DNA from: Neoarius graeffei
Taxonomy: Eukaryota; Chordata; Actinopteri; Siluriformes; Ariidae
Direction of reading: 5' to 3'
NCBI RefSeq assembly: GCF_027579695.1
Contig: NC_083582.1
Span: 31,874,464-31,938,463 of the forward strand
Length of the DNA stretch: 64,000 bases
Below, piece by piece: positions 11,641 through 22,526 of the stretch (position 1 is the stretch's first letter; every line of letters starts with the position of its first letter). Below the pieces are notes generated by a model, which ran no database searches, was not told the origin of the DNA, and saw only the letters and a list, made by a program, of their open reading frames with translations. Both the position numbers and the translations under genes were made by a program.

Positions 11641-11663
11641 CCCCCCCCCCAAAAATGATATTG

Positions 11664-11981
11664 ACTTGAGTGATTTCTAAACTTAGAAGGGGAAAATGGC
11701 TTGCAAACGTTTGGTGGGACTCCGTGTCAAAAGGAGAGGTCAAAACCCTGAAGGAATGCTCACTTATTCTTACCTTTGTGGAAATTTTTTTTAAAAAATT
11801 GAATTTCAGAACTGCAGCGAAGTGCTCATTCTTATCCAGTGATGTGAACATGAGTGTAAGGGATAAAGTGCAGCAAGGTGCTCAAGCTCATGTTCACGTC
11901 ATTGTCTAAGAATGAGCACCTCGCTACACTTTGTATGTTTGCGAGCCATTTTTTACTTCTATGTTTAGAAATCTCTCCTAG
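11664..11981. mobile_element. Short MITE, ~315 bp
   Basis: GAGTGATTTCTAAACTTAGA on the left pairs with an inverted TCTATGTTTAGAAATCTCTC on the right, followed inward by a shared ATGGCTTGCAAACG-type block. An inner hairpin is built from GTGCTCATTCTTA...GATGTGAACATGAG and its inverse. Confidence 0.7.
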
Positions 11982-12124
11982 TTTTTTCCCTGATAATGAA
12001 TTATGTCTGGTAAATTAAAAAAAATCTAACATCTTCGCAGAGGTGGACAAAGTACCCGACTTTATTACTTAAGTCAAAGTACAGCTCTCACTGGTCAAAT
12101 GTGACTCTGACACAAGTGAAAGTT

Positions 12125-13176
12125 CATCTCATCTCATTATCTCTAGCCGCTTTATCCTGTTCTACAGGGTCGCAGGCAAGCTGGAGCCTATCCCAGCTGA
12201 CTACGGGTGAAAGGCGGGGTACACCCTGGACAAGTCGCCAGGTCATCACAGGGCTGACACATAGACACAGACAACCATTCACACTCGCATTCACACCTAC
12301 GGTCAATTTAGAGTCACCAGTTAACCTAACTTGTTTTTTTTTTCCGGTTGAGAGTACGTCGTGCGCGTTCTGGCTGCCGCTTCTCACCAGAGCTTTATTT
12401 TTATTTTTCTATTTTCACTTTTATTTATTTGTGTGTGTGTGTGTTTGTATAGTTTTTGTTTGAGTGTTTTGTCCGTCGGTTATGGTGTAGCTCCGGACCT
12501 AGTTTTGGGCGTCGGTTCCCTCCAGGCCTTGGTTTGGTGTGGGTGATGCCTGTGCTCCCAGCTGTGGACTGCAGTGAGCTCGTTGCTCATTTTACATCGT
12601 GGTTGTCCAGCGCTCTGTGCTTTAACGCTTGGCGTGATGTTCCGAGCGATGTTGCTCGGTGGTGTCGCGGCAGCTGTGCAGGCGGTTTGGGACACACCAG
12701 CACTCCGCGTGGCAGAGCTTCTCTGCTCGCTTTGTGGATCCACGGCATGGTGTTCGAGCGATGTTGCTGACGGCGTCACGGCGGCGGTGCTGGAGATGTG
12801 GGACTCATTTTCATGCGCCTTTTGCGGGGATTGTGGCTGCTACACCACGGGAATTACATCCTGACCCCTACTTGGTGGACTTTTTATTATTTTCATAAAT
12901 TTTTTTCCTTGTCTATAATTGTAAACCGTCCTTGGGTTTCTTGAAAGGTGCTATATAAATTTAACTTCTTATTTACGGTCAATTTAGTCACCAGTTAACC
13001 TAACCTGCATGTCTTTGGACTGTGGGGGAAACCGGAGCACCCGGAGGAAACCCACGCAGACACGGGTAGAACATGCAAACTCCGCACAGAAAAGCCCTCA
13101 CCAGCCACAGGGCTCGAACCCAGAACCTTCTTGCTGTGAGGCGACATCGCTAACCACTATACCACCGTGCCAACCC
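12125..13176 (-). mobile_element. SINE interrupted by a retroposon
   Basis: Reverse-orientation SINE with target duplication CAAGTGAAAGTT (12113-12124 and 13177-13188). Its body is split at 12331-12973. Confidence 0.92.
12331..12973 (+). mobile_element. 643-bp retroposon insert with ~31-bp target duplication
   Basis: The SINE sequence TACGGTCAATTTAG...CACCAGTTAACCTAAC occurs on both sides (12298-12330 and 12974-13004), marking a target duplication. The insert ends CTTGAAAGGTGCTATATAAA, a LINE-type 3' end. Its middle is GC-rich and carries an imperfect repeat of CGAGCGATGTTGCT (12643 and 12755). The open frames across it show no family I recognise. Confidence 0.7.
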
Positions 13177-14698
13177 CAAGTGAAAGTTGTACAGTCAAAA
13201 TTATACTCAAGTTAAAGTACTGAAGTACTTGCTTTGAAAAATACTTAAGTATTAAAAGTACATTGTCAACACATTGTATTATTGCCACAACGCTTACAAA
13301 ACCTCATGCCTCTGAAGCAACCAGCTGGATTTACTGATTAGCTTGTAGAACCTGTAGTGCTGAAGCTCCAGCTGACATGCTAGCAAAAACTTTTCAAACT
13401 CGAAATCATATTGGGTAGATAATGTTACTAGAAAAGAAAGATTTCTACATTTTATTTGGGAAGATTATGCTAAAATATATTTCTGAAAGGATTTCAGATA
13501 AGTTATTTGTCTTAGCATAACTCCATTTTTACATGTATCTGTGAAGATTCTCAGTCATCCAGGTACATAGTAATCTGTGGGTGGTAGAAGAGAGCAACTG
13601 GACTTGCTTGAAGGTTCTTGAAAATGTTTCGCCTCTCATCCGAAAGGCATCCTCAGTTCTGTCTGTCTAATAGGGAGTATCAGGTATTTATCCTCTCAGG
13701 GATCATCATAGAATCCGAATCAGAATGCTGATGGCTGCATTGTAGGTGGCTGATAAAAGATGTCATAGACACCCACCTCTGTTCAGTGATGGTTGTTCCA
13801 GGTTGACAAAAATGAACGATCCTCTCTGGCTAAGATGTCTGCCAGTTTTCTGGAAGTCCTCTCATACTCCCGCACCAGTCGAAGGGATCTCATCCCAAAG
13901 TGTGTAGAAACTTCAGTTTCTTCACAGTCATCCAGGTACATAGTAATCTGTGGTTGGTAGAAGAGAGCAACTGGACTGAGATTCTTCACAGATATGTTTC
14001 TACGCACTTCCATTTTTACATGCTAACTAAAGCCTCACAACCCGCCGTATGTGCTGCTACGAGCGGTCTACAGTAAAAAATTTGACAAAACCGTGCTTGA
14101 GACTTGCGTGTGTTCAGCACCGTAGAAGGTCGCAGACTGCCCGTGGAGACTTTTGGTCCTGCACATGCAAATTCTACTGGTCTTGCGACAAATCAAGAAC
14201 ACATCCACTACGGACGGGACCTGTACTCCTTTTGTACACCTGAACCAAGTCAGCAGCGCAGCTAGTAGGGGCTTTTTGCGATGATAGTAAGACCCATGAG
14301 TGACATGCCTCAGAAGTACAACACAAGATTTCCACACTTGCTCTTTGTGCGGCCTGCAAGACAGAAGTACATCTCACTTTCTACCCCTATGTGTGGCGTG
14401 CATGCAGCGCACACGACCTGCACATGACACAAGGGGCAAGACTCTGGGTAGAGATATTGGGAAGGAACCGATCATGTAGCATGTATTGTAGAAAGGAAGA
14501 AGCATTGTAGAAAGGAAGACCACCTCATTTGCTGTTTTTATTTGAGCGTATGTTAATTTACCATGCAAAAGTCAAATAATAAAACATGAGTATAAGGGAA
14601 TAACACATTTTATTACATTGTAAAAAAAATCCCAACTAAATAGCCCAACAGTTTGAGCACTGAAATACACTTTGACTCTGAGCTGCTGTCCTACTCCT

Positions 14699-15997
14699 GC
14701 TGAGTGGTGGGACGAGGTGTCAGGATGTCCTTGTCCTTATCACTGAGCATGGCACAATGGCCTGACAGTGATGATGGGATTGCACTGTCCTCACTTCTGG
14801 GTGTCGTTAGCTGAAACATACATGAAAATCAGCATATATAATATTAATTACATAAGCATATAGATACTGAAATGAATGTTTAAAGCATGTGTATTTACCT
14901 GTGAAAATCCCTCTGGCGGGGTGCTGTGCCTTCTGCCGGCTTGAAGGCATACTTCTCCCTGTCCGTGCAGGGCTCGCCGGTGCTGCTACCATCATCATCA
15001 AATTCTTCCTCCTCCTCCCCTTCTGCTGTTTCAGGCTGGGTTACTTCACTTTTGCTCACTTCTTCTTGGGTCCCATTTTCTAAACTGTAAACTGAAATTT
15101 TTTTTATTTTTCCCACAAAATATCCAATGTTCTTCAGTTGGAAGACAGATACAGAATGCTGCAGACACCCACTCCTGGCTTGCGTCACATGCAAGTTATG
15201 AGTGATTGTAACGTGCTAATCACATGCATCACACATGCTTCACAAGTGCGGCCTGAACTCGTAGCACAGGAAACTGGTAAAATGCAAGTCTCACACACTC
15301 CATGCTCACTGATCACGTGCGTCAGATATACGCTTTCCATGGGCTAACGGCGCAATTTTTCCCACACCTCGAGGAAGTCAGATGTGCACCCTGTACCTGA
15401 CAAATGCTTTGCCCATACTCCTCCCCCAAACTTTCCCCCGGGTTCACTGCACGGCTGCAAGCTACCAAACCCTGCAACCCATGAGTGTCCAAAACATTTA
15501 CAGCAGGTTGTGAGTGAGGCTTAACAGTGTCCAAGTTAACTGGCTATGTGCTAACGTTAGCCATGGACAAGGCGATGGCAACTTGGTGGGCAAACCCATA
15601 GAAAAAGTAATTTCAGTAACGAGACTGCATAGCTATTGCAACGTTATCACTAGCTCTAAAAGCAGAGACAACTTCGTTGCAAGCTTTCTCTTGGAATAAA
15701 ACGTTTACAGACCTCAACATGCTGCCGCAGGTTGGACAGCGAGTTTTTTGTAGGCCGTGATAGGGTTCCTTTTAGACAAACAATTAAAATGAAACGACTC
15801 TTTAATCTGAACAGAAAACTGAAACATGGGTTCAAGGTATGGCCAGGTGTGTGTACATTCCCCAGAAGAACCGCCTCCATCAACTGATCGCATTCAAATA
15901 ATGCTGCTGAGAAATCATTGAACTTGATTTTATACAGTCTATGGACGTGACGTGACCCTAGTGATTGTTTTAGAAAAGAAAAAACATCCACTTTCAA
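14699..15997 (-). pseudogene. Decayed coding pieces of the hAT element
   Basis: Minus-strand 15997-15656 reads MKVDVFSFLKQSLGSRHVHR and later a CLKGTLSRPTKNSLSNLRQH stretch, which resembles half of a BED zinc finger such as those at the N-terminus of hAT transposases. At 15060-14905 is an acidic EEEEEFDDDGSS segment with a CAG|GTAAAT donor. At 14810 a TTTCAG acceptor precedes a possible last exon ending RPTTQQE and a stop at about 14699. The frames do not join cleanly, and no DDE/RNase H-like catalytic domain or hAT dimerisation domain is visible. I regard it as transposase debris; the last exon could belong to an unrelated gene. Confidence 0.35.
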
Positions 15998-16163
15998 AGC
16001 TGCTTCATAGTCACGAGGACCTTGATAGAAATGTAGTGGAGTGAGAAGTATGATATTAGTCTTTCAAATGCAGTGAAGTTAAAGTCATAAGTTTCCAAAA
16101 AAAATAATACTCAAATAAAGTACAGATACTCAAGTAAATGTACTTCGTTACTGTCCACCTCTG

Positions 16164-16219
16164 TGTCTTTTTGTTTTAAAATGATTTGCACATCCAAAAA
16201 CGCAGCAAAACCTTCCCAT
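16164..16219 (-). pseudogene. THAP zinc-finger start (right arm, inverted copy)
   Basis: Minus-strand ATG at 16219 reads MGRFCCVFGCANHFKTK and is then cut by the end of the hAT at 16163. It is the inverted partner of 11542-11640. Confidence 0.55.
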
Positions 16220-16334
16220 ACCAATCAATCACAACTAACTCGTCTGAATGAAGCACAACAAGCGTGCCTCCTGTCATGGTGGCGTAGTTACCATTACTAT
16301 GGGGGTCACGTGACTGTGCAAAGCTTCTATCATG

Positions 16335-17025
16335 GGGCAAATGCAGAGACAAACAGCCATTCACACTCACATTCCCACAGATGGGCAATTTAGGCCCTGT
16401 CCACACGGCAACAGATTCAGGTGAATCCGCTAAAGTTTTTTATCATTTCGGCCTGGCGTCCACACGGCACCGGCGTTTTGGGTGCCCCAAAATGATATTT
16501 TTTGAGAATGGTTTCCAGAGTGGAAAAATCTGGCAACAGCGCCGTTGCGAAGTCGTCTGGATGAGTAGAACGGATTTGTTTACGATGACGTCACAACCAC
16601 ATGACTAGAACAAGTCATCACGCCGGGTAGAAGAAGGGGTTTATGCGCATGCATCCTACTACTTCTATTGTTCTGGTGTCTCCGATGGGACCATCTTACA
16701 GCGCACATAGAGGTGTGGCATGTGTATTGCATCGTTTTCAGCAAGCGTTGCGTTGCCATATGTACCTGATATTTTACTGATCCGTCGCCCATGTGGACGC
16801 GATATTTTTTTTACCCGCTAAAAAAAAAATCTCATTGCCGTTGTCGTGTGGATGTAGCCTTAGAGTAGCCAGTTGACCTAATCAGCATGTCTTTGGACTG
16901 TGGGAGGAAACCCCCACAGTCAGGAGGCGAACATGCAAGCTCTACACAGAAATCTTCCAGTTAGCTGTGAGGTTTGAACCCAGAACATTCCTGCTGTGAG
17001 GTGACCGTGCTAACCACTGCACCAA
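16335..17025 (-). repeat. Old SINE, right half, with MITE inside
   Basis: AGACAAACAGCCATTCACAC up to GGGCAATTTA, then from 16863 GAGTAGCCAGTTGACC through CATGTCTTTGGACTGTGGGA to the head at about 17025. It is more diverged than the other SINEs. Confidence 0.7.
16393..16859. mobile_element. Harbinger-like MITE with TTA duplication
   Basis: Ends GGCCCTGTCCACACGGCAAC and, inverted, GGCTACATCCACACGACAAC. TTA lies on both sides (16390-16392, 16860-16862). The undisturbed SINE reads CAATTTAGAGT, giving the empty site. Length 467 bp, no ORF. Confidence 0.8.
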
Positions 17026-17215
17026 CATGTGTTTATTATTATGTCTAAATTTGTGTGCTGAGACATATTGTGCATTGTCTGTAAATAAAAGACGTTGTTT
17101 TGCCATTTTTCATGCTTCTCATATGATGCTGGAATTGTAGGACACCCTGTAGAGTTCAAAATTATTATTATTATTATGAACAATCTGTTATGAAACTGTT
17201 TAGGTACTAAAGATA

Positions 17216-18810
17216 CAACCCCGATTCCAAAAAAGTTGGGACAAAGTACAAATTGTAAATAAAAATGGAATGCAATAATTTACAAATCTCAAAAACTGAT
17301 ATTGTATTCACAATAGAACATAGACAACATATCAAATGTCGAAAGTGAGGCATTTTGAAATTTCATGCCAAATATTGGCTCATTTGAAATTTCATGACAG
17401 CAACACATCTCAAAAAAGTTGGGACAGGGGCAATAAGAGGCTGGAAAAGTTAAAGGTACAAAAAAGGAACAGCTGGAGGACCAAATTGCAACTCATTAGG
17501 TCAATTGGCAATAGGTCATTAACATGACTGGGTATAAAAAGAGCATCTTGGAGTGGCAGCGGCTCTCAGAAGTAAAGATGGGAAGAGGATCACCAATCCC
17601 CCTAATTCTGCGCTGACAAATAGTGGAGCAATATCAGAAAGGAGTTTGACAGTGTAAAATTGCAAAGAGTTTGAACATATCATCATCTACAGTGCATAAT
17701 ATCATCAAAAGATTCAGAGAATCTGGAAGAATCTCTGTGCGTAAGGGTCAAGGCCGGAAAACCATACTGGGTGCCCGTGATCTTCGGGCCCTTAGACGGC
17801 ACTGCATCACATACAGGCATGCTTCTGTATTGGAAATCACAAAATGGACTCAGGAATATTTCCAGAGAACATTATCTGTGAACACAATTCACCGTGCCAT
17901 CCACCGTTGCCAGCTAAAACTCTACAGTTCAAAGAAGAAGCCGTATCTAAACACGATCCAGAAGCACAGACGTCTTCTCTGGGCCAAGGCTCATTTAAAA
18001 TGGACTGTGGCAAAGTGGAAAACTGTTCTGTGGTCAGACGAATCAAAATGTGAAGTTCTTTATGGAAATCAGGGATGCCGTGTCATTTGGACTAAAGAGG
18101 AGAAGGACGATCCAAGTTGTTATCAGCGCTCAGTTCAGAAGCCTGCATCTCTGATGGTATGGGGTTGCATTAGTGCGTGTGGCATGGGCAGCTTACACAT
18201 CTGGAAAGACACCATCAATGCTGAAAGGTATATCCAGGTTCTAGAGCAACATACAGTATGCTCCCATCCAGACGACGTCTCTTTCAGGGAAGACCTTGCA
18301 TTTTCCAACATGACAATGCCAAACCACATACTGCATCAATTACAGCATCATGGCTGTGTAGAAGAAGGGTCCGGGTACTGAACTGGCCAGCCTGCAGTCC
18401 AGATCTTTCACCCATAGAAAACATTTGGCGCATCATAAACGGAAGAAGACCTAAGACAGTTGAGCAACTAGAATCCTACATTAGACAAGAATGGGTTAAC
18501 ATTCCTATCCCTAAACTTGAGCAACTTGTCTCCTCAGTCCCCAGACGTTTACAGACTGTTGTAAAGAGAAAAGGGGATGTCTCACAATGGTAAACATGGC
18601 CTTGTCCCAACTTTATTGAGATGTGTTGTCATGAAATTTAAAATCACCTAATTTTTCTCTTTAAATGATACATTTTCTCAGTTTAAACATTTGATATGTC
18701 ATCTATGTTCTATTCTGAATAAAATATGGAATTTTGAAACTTCCACATCATTGCATTCCGTTTTTATTTACAATTTGTACTTTGTCCCGACTTTTTTGGA
18801 ATCGGGGTTG
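17216..18810 (+). mobile_element. Tc1 element, uninterrupted, 1595 bp
   Basis: CAACCCCGATTCCAAAAAAG ends with TA at 17214-17215 and 18811-18812. It is the only uninterrupted copy of this family in the window and serves as the reference for the copies at 2487 and 46853. Confidence 0.93.
17578..18593 (+). pseudogene. Tc1 transposase with frameshift and early stops
   Basis: The gene starts at ATG 17578 (MGRGSPIPLILR) but meets a TGA after 12 codons and another TGA further on. From 17671 a long frame runs through the helix-turn-helix ([16 protein letters not shown]), the first catalytic block ([14 protein letters not shown]) and [20 protein letters not shown] 5-bp insertion near 18254 (CATACAGTATGCT against CATATGCT in sister copies) shifts the frame. 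The last part continues in another frame with FQHDNAKPH and SPDLSPIENIW, supplying the second Asp and the Glu of DD34E, and stops at 18593. All three catalytic residues survive but not in one frame. Confidence 0.9.
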
Positions 18811-18959
18811 TAAGTCAGGAATAAAACATGATCAGGCGTTTGGTTACAGAAAATGGATGAAAGGAAAATACACAGAATGGTATGAAGACAAAAGGCTGGA
18901 GCTGATTTCTTTGTTGCCTTTACTGTGGATTCTTGTAGCCTATTAATGACGCTCATGTT

Positions 18960-19303
18960 AGGTGATTACAGAGAGTGACACCACGAACCCTTTAGAATAA
19001 TAAGCATCTTTATTCTTATAATATGGACACGAGTGTTTTTCATACGAGCTCCATGGAGAACCAAAACTGTGACATAAATCTCTATATATTACTCGTGAGG
19101 AAATCAATGAATTACTCTGATAAATGTGGGTACTTTTTGTTTGTGAATGTGTCTGTATAATAAAAAGAAAATCACACGTTGGCTTGAAGATTTGAAGTTT
19201 ATCTTCTTGTGTTGAAAAACTCATATTTTTCATACGAAATACATCACAACTCTGATTGACATATTTAAATAATACTGGCTGGTGTTGAGTGGTATATCAG
19301 ATA
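18960..19303. repeat. Palindromic repeat family member
   Basis: It contains ATGGACACGAGTGTTTTTCA, GAGCTCCATGGAGAACCAAA, a CACACGTTGGCTTGAAGAT block and GAAGTTTATCTTCTTGTGTT. Close relatives lie at 43435-43725, 45655-46010, 23280-23985 and 59465-59845. No ORF. Confidence 0.65.
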
Positions 19304-19360
19304 CAGTGGTGCTTGAAAGTTTGTGAACCCTTTAGAATTTTCTATATTTCTGCATAAATA

Positions 19361-20563
19361 ATCTTCTCCGTGCTCTCACGGAAGGCGGTCGCATTTCTCT
19401 GCTTCTCCCTTCCCTGCTTCTGCTGTCTCGTCTGTCTATTGTCCATACTTTTGAGAGACTCTCTCCGCATTAGAAATCATGGAATTGATAAACTGGTCTC
19501 TTCACGCAATTGACATAATCTTCTCGACGAGAAGCTTGGGTTCGGGGGAACCAGCCTGTCCTGCCGGAACGTTCACAGCTGGCTACACGATGGATGCATG
19601 GGAGAGGTGGTGGGTCGTGTGGCTGGCGGTTCTTTCTGTGGAGGACATTGAAGACATCTACCTATTCAAAACCATGATTACAGGACTTTTGCTGATTGGA
19701 TTAGGCATTGCCCTGGTTTATCGAGGAAATCAGAAAACGGTGACAGCTGTACAAAGCCCCATAAAGCTGCCCAACATAATTGAAGCAGTGGGCAGAGCTG
19801 TCGGCACTCAAACTGTGGCTATTCAGAACTTGAACCGCAACATGGATAACATCATGGAGAAGCTTTTGGCTTTGCAAAGGAAAATGGATCGATTCGGAGA
19901 CCAGAATGGACAAACAGAGTAGTCGTGTAAAGGAATGCGTCTACTCACCCCAAGACCAAACAATCCTAATCTTATCTGCTTTCGGCTCCCTCAGACAGCA
20001 CTGGCCTTGGCCAAGGCCGTTGCTGGGACAACAACTCCCCCTGAAGATCACTGCAGTGAGACTCTCTCGTATTCCTTCCCCCACTTCCCATGGTCGCCGC
20101 TTTTACCCCCAGTGTGACAAGTGGGTAAGTGCCGTCTTCAGCTGCAGGACCAGACTGCTTGTTTGCGCTGGGTTACCTATACCTCTGCACCTCCCCCCCA
20201 TCCCCCTACCCCCTTACCCCCCTCCCATGATCGCCCCCTCCCTCACCCCCTTCCCCCTCGAGTCCCGAGTTTTCATGTTGTAAAGTGTACTGTGTTATTT
20301 TTGTGCTTACGTGCTGAGGTGTTTTTTTAATGTTCCCACACTGTACCGGTACTCCCCACAGGAGCATAGTATGGGGGTTGCTTTTTTCTCCTCCCCTCCC
20401 CTCATGTTACTCTGTATTTTTCATCCCTGTCTTCCTGTCCTGTCTACTCCCCCTGTGTCAAGTGTATGTATGTGTATATGTACAGACCGGTTGACAGCTA
20501 ATTTCGCTGGTACTTGTGACTAAGTGACAATAAAGGGTTCATTCATTCATTCATTCATTCATT
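19361..20563 (+). mobile_element. Small-ORF retroposon, complete copy
   Basis: It is inserted in the Tc1 end with target duplication CATAAATA (19353-19360 and 20564-20571). From 5' to 3': a pyrimidine-rich leader (TCTCTGCTTCTCCCTTCCCT), a 147-codon ORF (19479-19922), a C-rich 3' UTR of about 600 bp, then GACAATAAAGGGTTC and an (ATTC)n tail. Target duplication plus a simple-repeat tail indicate LINE-type reverse transcription. No reverse transcriptase is encoded. A second copy of the family is at 36733-37750. Confidence 0.8.
19479..19922 (+). CDS. 147-aa membrane/coiled-coil protein of the retroposon, unknown function
   Basis: I do not recognise the family. The protein starts MELINWSLHAIDIIFSTRSL, has a GEPACPAG segment (23-30), a Trp-rich stretch (41-49), SVEDIEDIYLF (53-63), a hydrophobic helix MITGLLLIGLGIALV at 66-80 that could span a membrane, then VTAVQSPIKLP (88-98) and an amphipathic, probably coiled-coil C-terminus (QNLNRNMDNIMEKLLALQ, 116-133). 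No signal peptide is obvious. The copy on the minus strand at 37749-37303 keeps the same frame, with roughly 18 substitutions and a single-residue length difference, so the frame has stayed open in two separate insertions. It could be a retroposed host gene, an accessory LINE protein, or an ORF passively carried. Confidence 0.6.
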   Translation: MELINWSLHAIDIIFSTRSLGSGEPACPAGTFTAGYTMDAWERWWVVWLAVLSVEDIEDIYLFKTMITGLLLIGLGIALVYRGNQKTVTAVQSPIKLPNIIEAVGRAVGTQTVAIQNLNRNMDNIMEKLLALQRKMDRFGDQNGQTE

Positions 20564-20885
20564 CATAAATATGACCTAAAACATCATCAGATTTTCACAC
20601 AAGTCCTAAAACTAGATAAAGAGAACCCAGTTAAACAAATGAGACAAAAAAAAATAGACTTGGTCATTTATTTATTGAGGAAAATGATCCAATATTACAT
20701 ATCTGTGAGTGGCAAAAGTATGTGAACCTCTAGGATTAGCAGTTCATTTAAAGGTGAAATTAGAGTCAGGTGTTTTCAATCAATGGGATGACAATCAGGT
20801 GTGAGTGGGCAACCTGTTTTATTTAAAGAACAGGGATCTATCAAAGTCTGATCTTCACAACACGTTTGTGGAAGTGTATCACCGC

Positions 20886-21883
20886 ATGAACAAAGGAGAT
20901 TTCTGAGGACCTCAGAAAAAGTGTTGTTGATGCTCATCAGACTGGAAAAGGTTACAAAACCATCTCTAAAGAGTTTGGACTCCACCAATCCACATTCAGA
21001 CAGACTGTGTACAAATGGAGGAAATTCAAGACCATTGTTACCCTCCCCAGGAGTGGTCAACCAACAAAGAGCACTCCAAGAGCAAGGCATGTAATAGTCA
21101 GCGAGGTCACAAAGGACCCCAGGGTAACTTCTAAGCAACTGAAGGCCTCTCTCACATTGGCTAATGTTAATGTTCATGAGTCCACCATCAGGAGAACACT
21201 GAACAACAATGGTGTGCATGGCAGGGTTGCAAGGAGAAAGCCACTGCTCTCCAAAAAGAATAATGCTGCTCATCTGCAGTTTGCTAAAGATCACGTGGAC
21301 AAGCCAGAAGGCTATTGGAAAAATGCTTTGTGGACGGATGAGACTAAAATATAACTTTTTGGTTTAAATGAGAAGCATTATGCTTGGAGAAAGGAAACCA
21401 CTGCATTACAGCATAAGAACCTTATCCCATCCGTGAAACATGGTGGTGGTAGTATCATGGTTTGGGCCTGTTTTGCTGCATGTGGGCCAGGACGGCTTGC
21501 CAGCATTGATGGAACAATGAATTCTAAAGGAAAATGTCAGGACATCTGTCCATGAACTGAATCTCAAGAGAAGGTGAGTCATGCAGCAAGACAATGACCC
21601 TAAGCACACAAGTCATTCTACCAAAGAATGGTTAAAGAAGAATAAAGTTCATGTTTTGGAATGGCCAAGTCAAAGTCCTGACCTTAATCCAATTGAAATG
21701 TTGTGGAAGGACCTGAAGCGAGCAGTTCATGTGAGGAAACCCACCAACATCCCAGAGTTGAAGCTGTTCTGTATGGAGGAATGGGTTAAAATTCCTCCAA
21801 GCCGGTGTGCAAGACTGATCAATAGTTACCACAAACATTTAGTTGCAGTTATTGCTGCACAAGGGGGTCACACCAGATACTGA
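20886..21883 (+). pseudogene. Tc1 transposase (second family), broken
   Basis: The helix-turn-helix region is readable from 20886, but with a TGA at codon 7 and frameshifts. 21007-21354 gives LPRSGQPTKSTPRARH (a GRPR-like linker), STIRRTLNNNGVHGRVARRK and ALWTDETKI, followed by an in-frame TAA at 21352. 21581-21883 gives MQQDNDPKHTSHSTKEW and SPDLNPIEMLWKDLKRAVH. The DD34E residues are present, but the region 21355-21580 is frameshifted. It is a dead copy. Confidence 0.9.
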
Positions 21884-22105
21884 AAGCAAAGGTTCACATA
21901 CTTTTGCCACTCACAGATATGTAATATTGGATCATTTTCCTCAATAAATAAATGACCAAGTCTAATATTTTTGTCTCATTTGTTTAACTGGGTTCTCTTT
22001 ATCTACTTTTAGGACTTGTGTGAAAATCTGATGATGTTTTAGGTCATATTTATGCAGAAATATATAGAAAATTCTAAAGGGTTCACAAACTTTCAAGCAC
22101 CACTG

Positions 22106-22520
22106 TATATTCCATTCAGCTAGCATGATATTGAATCAGTCAAAGATGAGTTCAATATCATGCGAGCTGAATGGAATATATCTGATATACCACGAAAAAA
22201 GCCAGCTAATATTATTGTGCATGCACATTCCTTTTGGGTGTTGAACGCATCTTTCGCCTTCAAAATTCTCTTAAAATCTTCCGTATTTAATGAAGCAAAC
22301 CTGGCAGCCATGTTTGTTTACAAATTCTCACAGTCACTCGCTCATGCGGAAGTTTTACATCTCCGATGTCTTGACAATCATGCAATATTGTAAACCATAT
22401 TCAACGCTCATTCTTCATTGGGTGGAGTGACGTAATACACGTAGGATAAGCGATATGCTAACAATATTGCATGCTATCAAACCAAATGAATGAAATCCGC
22501 TAGAAGGGAATAGAACACAT
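22106..22520. repeat. Palindromic repeat flanking the Tc1
   Basis: TATTCCATTCAGCTAGCATG and the inverted GAGCTGAATGGAATATATC form a hairpin around 22109-22185. Related sequence at 44385-44530 lacks the Tc1. No gene is seen. Confidence 0.55.
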
Positions 22521-22526
22521 ATGTTA

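Larger units (their letters stand above)
12038..16163 (-). mobile_element. hAT element (CAGAGGTGGACA ends)
   Basis: The left end is CAGAGGTGGACAAAGTA and the right end, inverted, is CAGAGGTGGACAGTAACG, followed by the AAGTACTTGAGTA-type tandem motifs typical of a common teleost hAT family. I see no convincing 8-bp duplication now. The element contains a SINE (12125-13176) and decayed minus-strand coding pieces (14700-15997). Confidence 0.7.
11433..16334. mobile_element. Foldback element with THAP-encoding inverted ends
   Basis: About 165 bp at 11437-11600 recur in inverted orientation at 16163-16325: TTTTGCAC..TCATGTGA, AACGGTAACTACGC, GTGCTTCATTCAG and TATGGGAAGGTTTTGCTG blocks. Each arm contains the start of a THAP-type gene. 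The element sits in an old SINE and is itself split by a MITE (11664-11981) and a hAT (12038-16163). Confidence 0.65.
19304..22105 (+). mobile_element. Second Tc1 family, split by a retroposon
   Basis: Left end CAGTGGTGCTTGAAAGTTTG and its inverse at 22105, with TA at 19302-19303 and 22106-22107. Long inverted ends include TATGACCTAAAACATCATCA. Without the retroposon (19361-20563) the element is about 1.6 kb. The unoccupied sequence (CTATCAGATATATTCCATTC) is preserved in a related repeat near 44425. Confidence 0.93.

Noticed and set aside
15138..15347. Short open frames in 13.2-15.5 kb considered as host exons
   Set aside because: They lie inside the hAT ends, have no consistent splice sites or family match, and are better explained as decayed element sequence.
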